Positions 1-6,334 of a stretch of 8,520 bases of DNA are shown in pieces; position 1 is the first letter of the stretch; each line of letters starts with the position of its first letter. A model generated the notes under the pieces. The model was not told the DNA's origin. It made no database searches and saw only the letters and a list, made by a program, of their open reading frames with translations. The position numbers and the translations under genes were made by a program. The stretch lies in NCBI GenBank assembly GCA_016210705.1, contig JACQTR010000038.1:1-8520 (forward strand), given 5' to 3'. Origin of the DNA: Chloroflexota bacterium. Its GTDB lineage: Bacteria > Chloroflexota > Dehalococcoidia > JACQTR01.

Positions 1-104
1 AAAACAAAGGCAGCCAAAAAGATGGCCCAGCGATCAAGCGTCTGGTCGATAAGGGAATATCCTTTCGGCTCCGATTTGAGAACTGAGTAACGCTGGCTGT
101 AAAG
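1..104 (-). other. Window-edge stretch, possible start of a membrane-protein gene
   Basis: This is the minus-strand sequence downstream of the FAH-family gene. Read in the same frame, after the TAG at 107..105, it stays open to the window edge and ends in a residue run like DRWAIFLAAFVF, which resembles the amino end of a polytopic transporter. No ATG or GTG start with a ribosome site lies in this frame; the only ordinary start codon is a TTG at 17..15. The call is a guess from about 30 codons. It may be an out-of-frame reading of an intergenic gap. Confidence 0.2.
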
Positions 105-860
105 CTATCTCTCCGACTTGACAGCATTACCCAGGGTGCCGATGCCCTCCGCCTCTATCTCCACCACATCGCCGTCTTTGAGTTCGGCTGGTCTACCCGA
201 CGTGCCCGTAAAAACGAGATCGCCTGGTTCTAGGGTGACCACCTGGCTTACGAAACTAACGATAGTAGGAATATCAAAAAGAAGCTCCGAAGTATTGCAG
301 TGCTGCACAACAGTGCCATTTATCTTAGCCCATATGTCTAAGTTGGAACCGTTTACGCCGGTAGCAATATAAGGCCCCACCGGAGAAAAGGTATCCGAAG
401 ACTTAGCCCGCCACCACTGCATATCGTCCCGCTGCCATTCACGGGCGCTCACATCATTGCCACAGGTATAGCCTAAGACATAACCTAAAGCATCCCCTTT
501 TGACACCTTGCGGCATCGCCGACCGATGACCACCACCAGTTCGGCCTCTTCCTCCACTCGTCTAGCGTCTTTAGGTAAGACTATAACATCACCAGACCCA
601 ATAACCGAGCTGGGGACTTTGTAAAAAATCTCCGGATGCTTTGGGCTCTCCAAATCTCCCAGGTGGCTTTTATAATTCAGGCCTGTCGCCAGGATTTTGG
701 TAGGAGCACACGGGGCTAAAAGCTTTACTTGAGATAATGGGTACTGGTGATCTGTAATCTCATAGGCTTCGAATGGCGTAGTAGTTATTTGTCTTATCAA
801 ATCGCCTTCAACGATACCGTAGGCCACACCAAGCTGAGTTTGATACCTGACAAATCTCAT
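105..860 (-). CDS. Fumarylacetoacetate hydrolase (FAH) family protein
   Basis: This 251-residue protein belongs to the FAH superfamily, metal-dependent enzymes that hydrolyse, decarboxylate, isomerise or tautomerise beta-keto or enol acids. Visible family marks are LNYKSHL (61-67), the EAE pair of metal-ligand type (E105, E107) in EEEAELVVVIG, GNDVSAR with D136 as the probable third ligand, the RAKSSDTFSPVGP segment with K153, and GDLVFTGT (213-220). A short amino-terminal domain (about 1-50) precedes the catalytic beta-roll, and the length is normal for the short bacterial type. After GDLVFTGT the family's usual Pro-x-Gly-Val-Gly run is altered to SGRP. The ATG start has a good AAGGAG site 5 bases upstream. 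It lies 39 bases behind the flavoprotein gene and is probably co-transcribed. The substrate cannot be read from sequence: acylpyruvate, homoprotocatechuate-pathway dienes and oxaloacetate (tautomerase) are all possible. The divergent aconitase gene makes a C4/C6 acid plausible, which is inference only. Confidence 0.9.
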   Translation of the reverse strand: MRFVRYQTQLGVAYGIVEGDLIRQITTTPFEAYEITDHQYPLSQVKLLAPCAPTKILATGLNYKSHLGDLESPKHPEIFYKVPSSVIGSGDVIVLPKDARRVEEEAELVVVIGRRCRKVSKGDALGYVLGYTCGNDVSAREWQRDDMQWWRAKSSDTFSPVGPYIATGVNGSNLDIWAKINGTVVQHCNTSELLFDIPTIVSFVSQVVTLEPGDLVFTGTSGRPAELKDGDVVEIEAEGIGTLGNAVKSER

Positions 861-899
861 TGAATCTCCTTTAGTCCGTCCTTAATCTAGGCAAAGTGC

Positions 900-1703
900 T
901 CATCTTCCATCAAAGGCCTTGACCCCACTTTCATAAACCCGCGTAACCTCAGTTAGTGCCTCAAGTCCCCTACCTTCTGCAGAAAGGACATCAGCTTGGA
1001 CTAGACCACCGACTATAGCCGGATCGGCTCCATCGGGCAGATTGGTAGTTATGAGACCAGCTAGAAGGCGCCGTTCATCGGCGCGACTTAGCGAAAGATA
1101 GGGAAGGGAATCGTACCATAAAAGCCGCTCCTCGAACCCAGCAAATGGCTTCCGCTGCTGAACCATGCCCGCCAATTGAGTGCCCAAATCGCTTGCCCGA
1201 TTCAGTGCCGCCGCAAGATTGAAGCGAGTGGCTGGAAGAGGCTCAAGGGCACGCATATGCATAGTCTGAAAAAAGTGATACACTGGCCGGAGACCCGAGA
1301 TCAGGCCATTGCCACTCCCTCCAGCAACCGCTATACCCAAGGCCGGCAAACCTCGCAGGGGGGCCGAACGAGCATAGATACGAAACATCTTTAAGATGAA
1401 GTACTTTACCATCCCACTTGTGTCCCACCAATAGACCGGAGTGCCCAGCACCAAAGCGCCGCACTCCAAGACCTTAGCACTTAAGTACTCGAAAGCGTCG
1501 TCGTCGTAGGTACATTTTAAGTTATTATGGCAGACCCAGGGCAAACAGTCTTTGCAAGCGTCTACCACGTAATCGGCCATTTGTATTAATTCTGTTGCAG
1601 CCCCGGCACGAGCAGCACTCTCAAGGGCCGCCGACACCAGTCGGTTCGTTCTCCCTTCACGATTTGGGCTTCCTACTAGCCCCAATATGGTCTCGCTTCC
1701 CAT
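900..1703 (-). CDS. Flavodoxin-fold NAD(P)H-dependent FMN reductase-like / iron-sulfur flavoprotein-like protein
   Basis: This 267-residue cytosolic protein has a flavodoxin-like fold of the NADPH-dependent FMN reductase / WrbA-like group. The FMN phosphate loop is GSPNREGRTN (11-20), the second flavin loop is GTPVYWWDTSGMVK (87-100), and a third Gly-rich turn AGGSGNG lies at 127-133. Between the first two loops is a compact cysteine cluster, C50-x2-C53-x4-C58-x5-C64, followed by YDDDAF. This is the place where archaeal iron-sulfur flavoproteins (Isf) bind a 4Fe-4S cluster, although their spacing is CX2CX2CX4-7C. Residues from about 190 to 267 form an extension longer than in typical reductases, with no motif I recognise. 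The ATG start has a strong AGGAGGG site about 8 bases upstream. It is the first gene of a likely operon with the FAH-family gene. It is probably a redox enzyme or electron carrier; the partner is unknown. Confidence 0.82.
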   Translation of the reverse strand: MGSETILGLVGSPNREGRTNRLVSAALESAARAGAATELIQMADYVVDACKDCLPWVCHNNLKCTYDDDAFEYLSAKVLECGALVLGTPVYWWDTSGMVKYFILKMFRIYARSAPLRGLPALGIAVAGGSGNGLISGLRPVYHFFQTMHMRALEPLPATRFNLAAALNRASDLGTQLAGMVQQRKPFAGFEERLLWYDSLPYLSLSRADERRLLAGLITTNLPDGADPAIVGGLVQADVLSAEGRGLEALTEVTRVYESGVKAFDGR

Positions 1704-1808
1704 TAATCTTTCCCTCCTACTGGATCCCTAGTTCAATTTTTGAGCCTAGCTCCAAGCCCTCGAAAAAAAACGGGCCTAAAAGAGGCTTCCCATAGCCTAC
1801 AGAAGTTG

Positions 1809-1837
1809 AGTCTATCAGAGCCTTACTTATAAAACAA
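1809..1837 (-). promoter_or_regulatory. Candidate sigma-70-type promoter for the flavoprotein/FAH operon
   Basis: On the minus strand, TTGTTT (1837..1832) and TAGACT (1814..1809) are separated by exactly 17 bases, which fits a housekeeping promoter reading toward the flavoprotein gene. The leader would be about 100 bases. The boxes match the consensus only partly. Support comes from the near-identical arrangement on the opposite strand at 1881-1909. Confidence 0.4.
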
Positions 1838-1880
1838 GGCGTTGGTAAAAATCACTATCCTGATTAAGCCTACTCCTCTA

Positions 1881-1909
1881 TTGTGTTTACGAAACCAAAA
1901 ATGTAGACT
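1881..1909 (+). promoter_or_regulatory. Candidate sigma-70-type promoter for the aconitase operon
   Basis: TTGTGT (1881-1886) and TAGACT (1904-1909) are 17 bases apart and point to the aconitase start at 1964, giving a leader of about 48 bases that includes the AGGAGG ribosome site at 1951-1956. The -35 box is weak (TTG only) and the -10 box matches four of six consensus bases. The same spacing and -10 box occur on the other strand for the divergent operon. Confidence 0.4.
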
Positions 1910-1963
1910 GCATAGGGTTAATTTTGGGTTGGCTACATTGCCTCCCTCCCAGGAGGAAAATTT

Positions 1964-3988
1964 ATGAGCCAAAATGTTACGCAAAAAATAATAGCCGATC
2001 ATCTTTCAGATGGCAAAATGGAGCCTGGGGATGAGATTTCGTTAAAGGTAGACCAGGTGCTTCTGCAAGACGCTACTGGGACTATGGCTTGTATGCAGTT
2101 AGAGCAGCTAGGGACAAAACGCCTTCAAATCCCCTTCGGCATAGTTTATGTAGATCATAATATTTTGGCTTTAGATTTTAAGAATCCAGATGATCACATC
2201 TTTTTAAGAACGTTTTGTGCTAAATACGGCATACACTATTCCCGGCCTGGGAATGGCATTTGCCATTATCTTCACCTGGAGCGCTTCTCGCGCCCGGGAC
2301 AGGTGCTCATCGGTGCTGATAGCCACACCACCATGGCTGGCGCCCTGAGTATGCTAGCGATGGGTGCTGGCGGGTTAGATGTGGCCGTGGTTATGGCAGG
2401 ACATTCCTTTGTATTAACTATGCCTAAAGTGGTGGGAGTGAGGCTAATAGGAAAGCTCCAACCCTGGGTAGAGGCTAAAGACGTCATCCTAGAACTGCTC
2501 CAACGAAGAGGGGTACGAGGGGGTTTGGGACGCATTTTTGAGTTTTATGGAGAGGGCGTGGCCACTTTGAATGCCACTCAACGGGGCACCATCTGCAATA
2601 TGATCGCCGAGCTAGGAGCAACTACTGGAATTTTTCCTTCCGATGATAGAACTAGGGAATGGCTCGTTTATCAAAATCGTGGTGAGCAATTTCTATCACT
2701 TGAAGCCGACCCTGATGCAGAATACGATGAAGAAGAGGTCATCGATCTTGGCGAGCTGGAGCCTTTGATCGCCAAACCTCATAGCCCTGGAAATGTGGTT
2801 GCGGTGCGAGAAGTGGCCGGAACTCCCGTGCGTCAGGTGTGTGTGGGCAGCTCGGTGAATTCGGGCTACGAAGATTTGGCCATAGTGGGCGAGGCCCTCA
2901 AGGGGAAAGGTGTTCATTCCGATGTCTCGCTTACCGTGACCCCAGGCTCGCGTCAGATTTTGGACACCATAGTTAAGACCGGCGCTTACGATGCTTTGTT
3001 GGAGGCAGGAGCTCGAATGCTGGAACCGGCTTGTGGGCCCTGCGTGGGCATGGGGCAAGCACCCCCATCAGGAGCAGCATCCGTGCGCACTATGAACCGC
3101 AACTTTCCAGGCCGAAGCGGCACCGCCGATGATCAGGTATATTTATGCAGCCCATCAACAGCCGCAGCCACAGCTTTGAAAGGGGTTATCACAGACCCCA
3201 GGGATTTAGGCCCTATGCCAACCCTTCCCCCTCCTCCAACAAACCCCAGCATAGACGACAGGCAAATCCTAGTGCCACCGCCACCAGAAATAGCCCATTC
3301 GGTTGAGGTGATACGTGGGCCCAATATCAGGCCTCCCCTGTCACAGTCTCCCTTACCGCAATCACTACTAGGTAAAGTGCTGCTAATTTTGGGCGACGAT
3401 ATTAGTACTGGCGACCTAGCCCCGGATGGAGCTATCGTCATGGCTTTTCGTTCCAACGTGGAGGCTATCGCTGAGTTTACCCTACAAAGGATAGACGTAA
3501 ATTTCCCTTCTCGTGCTAAAGAATGGGGTGGAGGGTTTATTGTGGCCGGTCAAAACTATGGCCAGGGCTCTTCCCGCGAACACGCCGCTCTAGGCCCCAA
3601 AGCATTAGGAGTGCAAGCCATTATTGCCAAATCCTACGCACGGATTCACCGGCGGAATCTTATCTCCCAAGGCGTTCCTCCTCTCACTTTCGCCCACGAG
3701 GAGGACTGGAGGCTGGCACAGATAGGTGATAACTGGGAGATTCCCAACATTAGACAAGCGTTGGAACAAGGGCTCGCAGAGATCAAAGCCCACAGCCGCA
3801 ATACCGGTAAGGAAATCCTCTTCCTAGCCAATTTTACCCCTCGGGAGGCGGAGGTGCTCTTAGCAGGTGGCCTTATCGCTTGCTTAAAAGGAGGCGGCCA
3901 GCCCTTGACCGCTGGACACGTACAAAGTGGTGCTGAGGATCAGGGGTCTTTAATAACCAACCCTACACCTCAAGAACAAATACGCTGA
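1964..3988 (+). CDS. Aconitate hydratase, single-chain, 'Aquifex-type' (aconitase/IPM isomerase family)
   Basis: This 674-residue cytosolic enzyme should interconvert citrate and isocitrate through cis-aconitate in the TCA cycle, using a 4Fe-4S cluster. LeuC-like domains 1-3 fill about residues 1-415, a proline-rich linker runs from about 417 to 470, and the LeuD-like swivel domain 4 follows. Active-site blocks are DHN (64-66), GADSHT (117-122), CGPC with ligand-type cysteines C357 and C360, GDDISTGDLAPDGA from 477, GQNYGQGSSREH (529-540) with the catalytic-type serine pair, and ARIHRRN (559-565). At the place of the first cluster ligand (GSCTNSSYED in ordinary aconitases) this protein reads GSSVNSGYED, so S297 stands where cysteine is expected. 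C293 is nearby. The ATG has an ideal AGGAGG site at 1951. The length is close to that of the short single-chain type and well below the ~890 residues of AcnA. A homoaconitase or related hydro-lyase role is possible. Confidence 0.9.
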   Translation: MSQNVTQKIIADHLSDGKMEPGDEISLKVDQVLLQDATGTMACMQLEQLGTKRLQIPFGIVYVDHNILALDFKNPDDHIFLRTFCAKYGIHYSRPGNGICHYLHLERFSRPGQVLIGADSHTTMAGALSMLAMGAGGLDVAVVMAGHSFVLTMPKVVGVRLIGKLQPWVEAKDVILELLQRRGVRGGLGRIFEFYGEGVATLNATQRGTICNMIAELGATTGIFPSDDRTREWLVYQNRGEQFLSLEADPDAEYDEEEVIDLGELEPLIAKPHSPGNVVAVREVAGTPVRQVCVGSSVNSGYEDLAIVGEALKGKGVHSDVSLTVTPGSRQILDTIVKTGAYDALLEAGARMLEPACGPCVGMGQAPPSGAASVRTMNRNFPGRSGTADDQVYLCSPSTAAATALKGVITDPRDLGPMPTLPPPPTNPSIDDRQILVPPPPEIAHSVEVIRGPNIRPPLSQSPLPQSLLGKVLLILGDDISTGDLAPDGAIVMAFRSNVEAIAEFTLQRIDVNFPSRAKEWGGGFIVAGQNYGQGSSREHAALGPKALGVQAIIAKSYARIHRRNLISQGVPPLTFAHEEDWRLAQIGDNWEIPNIRQALEQGLAEIKAHSRNTGKEILFLANFTPREAEVLLAGGLIACLKGGGQPLTAGHVQSGAEDQGSLITNPTPQEQIR

Positions 3989-4002
3989 GAGGTAACTTCC
4001 AG

Positions 4003-4302
4003 ATGAAAGAGTTGAAGAACGCCGCAAAAATCATAGGAATAGCGCTGGTCACGGCAGCAGTAGTCCAAGAGTTAAAGAAACCAGCGGAGCAGCGGGCTTG
4101 GCGAGGTCACCTTACATTTAGCATCCCATACGACTTTACCAGCCCTAGCCTCCAACGATTGAAAGAAGCCTATTGGAACGCTCAGGATGACCGAATTATT
4201 ACCGAAAGGGTATTTGGAGTAGGCTGGGCCATTAATGTCCATGCCTTGCTACGTAAGCTAGGCTGGTTACCCCAAGTACCAAGGTCTACAACAGAGGAAT
4301 GA
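4003..4302 (+). CDS. DUF5808 domain protein, small, with hydrophobic N-terminal segment
   Basis: This 99-residue protein of unknown function has a short hydrophobic segment (about 9-22, KIIGIALVTAAVV), possibly a membrane anchor, followed by a charged stretch. It then has a DUF5808-type domain (about 33-85) with the markers WRGHL (33-37), IPYDF (41-45), YWN (57-59), DDRI (62-65) and FGVGWAIN (71-78). DUF5808 units often sit in membrane-associated proteins, but no biochemical role is established that I can name. The gene begins 14 bases after the aconitase stop, with GAGAGGT as its ribosome site overlapping that stop, so it is very likely translated from the same transcript. A decayed copy of its first codons, with the preceding aconitase tail, lies about 400 bases downstream. 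Confidence 0.78.
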   Translation: MKELKNAAKIIGIALVTAAVVQELKKPAEQRAWRGHLTFSIPYDFTSPSLQRLKEAYWNAQDDRIITERVFGVGWAINVHALLRKLGWLPQVPRSTTEE

Positions 4303-4332
4303 AAATAAACTAATCCTCGCTGCTTAGGATAT
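4303..4332. other. Short spacer with a weak hairpin
   Basis: ATCCT (4313-4317) and AGGAT (4326-4330) can form a 5-bp stem with an 8-base loop just after the DUF5808 stop. No T-run follows, so it is at best a weak transcript-end structure. Confidence 0.2.
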
Positions 4333-4440
4333 GTGAAAAGTGGTGCTTAAGACCGGGGATCCTTAATAACCAATCCCATACCTCAAGGACGACGTAACAT
4401 TTCATCTAATGAAAGAGCTCAAAATCATAGAATAGAAGCG
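4333..4440 (+). pseudogene. Decayed duplicate of the aconitase 3' end and DUF5808 5' end
   Basis: From 4333 this stretch aligns without gaps, codon by codon, to the last part of aconitase beginning at 3920. The readable tail VKSGA*DRGSLITNPIPQ matches VQSGAEDQGSLITNPTPQ. After a deletion of about 7 bases in the spacer comes ATGAAAGAGCTCAAA (4409), matching the DUF5808 start ATGAAAGAGTTGAAG (4003). About 12 bases are then missing, and the copy reaches a stop after MKELKIIE, with similarity fading by about 4440. It contains a stop in the aconitase-like frame and indels, so it cannot encode either protein. The rest of the duplicated unit is not visible on either side. It is a remnant of an old tandem duplication, or of a second aconitase-DUF5808 locus that was deleted. 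Confidence 0.8.
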
Positions 4441-4519
4441 GCTGTAAAACGAGCAAGAACTACGTTAACTTTTAACAAACATACATTTATGTTCTTCGCT
4501 AAGCCTCGCGAGTTGTCCA

Positions 4520-5923
4520 CTAAGGCGGCGTGCGGCTTTGCGAAAGTAACGCCGAATGCACTCTTTCAGCTACGCCCTCAATCGTCGCGATTCCGTAGTC
4601 TTGGCTGGGCTGAGCATTACTCAGGACGGCAATCGTGAAGTAGTGGCGGTCATCTGGGCTGACCACGAAGCCAACGCTGTTTACCCGCCAGCCCGTTTCT
4701 GCAGGATACCAACCGTTCTTCAGGCCCACGAGCTCCCCAGCGCTCCCTTCCTCCTGCGCGCCTGCTGACACTCCCCAGCGTTGGCTTGGTGTGACCCTCT
4801 GTAGGAGAGTCAGGAACAAGGCCCGGTGCTCGTTGTTTAGTAGGTCGCCAAACGCGGCCCGAGCAAGGAGGATAGCAAGGCTGTTGGCTGAAGCCCTACT
4901 CGTGCCCCAAAACGGCCCCTCGTAAGGACTGAAACCAGTTGCACCGATACTGGCAAGATACTGTGCGAGTCCCCGGCCACCCCTTAGCTGGTCCCATAGC
5001 TTGGTTGCCGAGTCGTTGTCGCTGAGCGTGATCATTGGCCAGAGAAGGGAAAGCTCGAACCGGTCTACGTAGCGATTCTCACGCTGTGCGGCGTCAAGAA
5101 TAGCCAGCATAACGAGCACTTTTACGACGCTGGCCAGTTCGAGTTGAGCATCACCGTTTTGGGAGTAAATAGCAGCATCGCTCGGCAACACGACCGCGGC
5201 GCTCCATGGCTGCAATCGACTGTCTATGAACTGTGCTGCCTCACTAGATAGAGAGGCAAGGGGCCTCTGTTCGGGACGAAAATATCCGCTGAGTGGGGCA
5301 GAAATGGTCGCAGCTGAACCAGTATCGCCGGTAACAATCATCGCTGTCGGCGCTGGCGTAGCCGTCGCAGTAGGAACGGGTGTCGGCACCCGTCCGAGGC
5401 CAACCGCAAGCTCGTAATTAAGGTCATTGCCGGCCAAGGTGATGACAGTTATCATGTAGTCTTGAGTTGTAGCTAAGACAGCGGACCAGGCGGTAGCATA
5501 GCTACTACGACTGACGAGCTGAGTGGAGTCCTCTAGCCCCTGAATCGAAAGAATCGCGTTGCTGAATTGACTTCTTACGCTGACGCTCATTTCCTGGCCG
5601 GCCTCGCCACGTAATAGATAAGTGGCGAGCTCGCCCGGCTTCAGAGTTCCTCGCTGCACTGCCGTCTTACCCACTTCGACGGCCAGGCGTCTGGCCTCAT
5701 AAGAGAACTGGCCGGGCGGTGTGGAAGGAACATCGGCCGCCTCTTCGCTCTCGAGGATAAGCTGCCCGTCCTGAAGCGCATAAGTCCGGGTCACTTCCCT
5801 CGTAAGGACCACGAACGGATCACGCGGTCCTCTGACCCTCATCGCTACCGTGATTTTGCGGTTGTCGATCCGAATGGCGCGGACAGCGACGCGGTCTCCC
5901 AGAAGAGCCGACGCGACTGGCAT
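4520..5923 (-). CDS. Serine hydrolase (class A beta-lactamase-like), main open frame of a frameshifted gene
   Basis: This is the intact 467-codon part of a probably exported serine hydrolase. Residues 1-60 continue a beta-rich domain whose beginning lies in another frame upstream. About 90-175 resemble a pre-peptidase C-terminal (PPC) type beta-sandwich. Residues 180-193 are a Pro/Thr linker (PTPVPTATATPAPT). About 220-460 form the beta-lactamase/DD-peptidase fold, with SVVK (S265 to K268) as the SxxK nucleophile motif, SDN (301-303) and KNG (402-404) in the KTG position. I do not see a clear Glu166-type omega loop, so cell-wall or peptide amidase/DD-peptidase activity is as likely as beta-lactamase. 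The ATG at 5923 has no convincing ribosome site and lies inside the domain, so this start probably reflects the frameshift and not a true initiation site. The gene follows the LysM gene on the same strand. Without its signal peptide the product would stay in the cytosol. Confidence 0.75.
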   Translation of the reverse strand: MPVASALLGDRVAVRAIRIDNRKITVAMRVRGPRDPFVVLTREVTRTYALQDGQLILESEEAADVPSTPPGQFSYEARRLAVEVGKTAVQRGTLKPGELATYLLRGEAGQEMSVSVRSQFSNAILSIQGLEDSTQLVSRSSYATAWSAVLATTQDYMITVITLAGNDLNYELAVGLGRVPTPVPTATATPAPTAMIVTGDTGSAATISAPLSGYFRPEQRPLASLSSEAAQFIDSRLQPWSAAVVLPSDAAIYSQNGDAQLELASVVKVLVMLAILDAAQRENRYVDRFELSLLWPMITLSDNDSATKLWDQLRGGRGLAQYLASIGATGFSPYEGPFWGTSRASANSLAILLARAAFGDLLNNEHRALFLTLLQRVTPSQRWGVSAGAQEEGSAGELVGLKNGWYPAETGWRVNSVGFVVSPDDRHYFTIAVLSNAQPSQDYGIATIEGVAERVHSALLSQSRTPP

Positions 5924-6318
5924 CGGGTTCCCTTCCCGTCCTTGTTAAGAACAGCTACTAGGTAAATAAATGTCCCGCTGCCTCCTGGAGAGCTAATTAG
6001 CACTACAGCGGAATCGAGCGAGTTGCCGACATCGATATTTCCGAAGCCGGCGATGTCCGCTAACTTAATTTTCAGTTTCGTCGCAGCTCCAGGCACGATC
6101 TCTTCCTCATACACTCCGTCCTTGAGAGGAGCCTGCTTGGAACGGGGAAACTCTGATGGGTATGTCGCGTTTCTAAGTTGCGACCAACTGAGCTAGGCTT
6201 TGGGAGTGCCGTTGGCGCGGAGAACTACAAGCAGGGAGACAGCCAGGACTACAGCCGCAACAACGCTAGAAGCGGCGACCAGCTTTCGGTTTGACAAAAA
6301 CGCTGATGACTTTCGCAA
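5924..6318 (-). pseudogene. Disrupted 5' part of the serine hydrolase gene (signal peptide plus first domain)
   Basis: Read from TTG at 6318 (or TTG at 6297), the frame encodes a classic export signal: a basic start (LRKSS...SNRK), a long hydrophobic core (VVAAVVLAVSLLVV), then RANGTPKA and a TAG at 6195..6193. The same frame then reopens as LSWSQLRNATYPSEFPRSK and DGVYEEEIVPGAATKLKIKL, an amino-terminal domain I recognise from secreted Chloroflexi hydrolases. It runs to LNKDG, where a duplicated GGGAA moves translation out of frame. The next frame resumes with NPMPVASALLGDRV, the natural continuation. The reconstructed full gene would span 6318 to 4520, about 599 codons. A GTG at 6114 could restart the middle piece but lacks a clear ribosome site. 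The two lesions argue for a pseudogene. Recoding, or an error in the assembled sequence, are alternatives. Confidence 0.78.
5928..5937 (-). repeat. Tandem duplication of 5 bp (GGGAA x2 on the minus strand) causing a frameshift
   Basis: The plus strand reads TTCCC TTCCC. On the coding strand this is GAC GGGAA GGGAA CCCG. Removing one unit gives GAC GGG AAC CCG ATG CCA, i.e. DGNPMP, which joins the upstream frame (LNKDG) to the downstream frame (MPVAS) exactly. Confidence 0.8.
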
Positions 6319-6334
6319 GGCCTATGAAGTATGC

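Noticed and set aside
1755..1788. Poly-A tract with flanking G/C arms, considered as a minus-strand attenuator or terminator
   Set aside because: The arms pair only over 3-4 bases around the tract and the T-run falls in the loop, not after a stem.
3133..3456. Long open frames on the strand opposite aconitase (also 2272-2535 and 2696-3058)
   Set aside because: They lie wholly inside the well-supported aconitase gene and show no recognisable domain, so they are antisense shadows of its codon pattern.
4464..4490. GTTAA-CTT-TTAAC and ACAT...ATGT inverted repeats as a terminator between convergent genes
   Set aside because: The stems are short and AT-only with no following T-run, so they are likely chance in AT-rich DNA.
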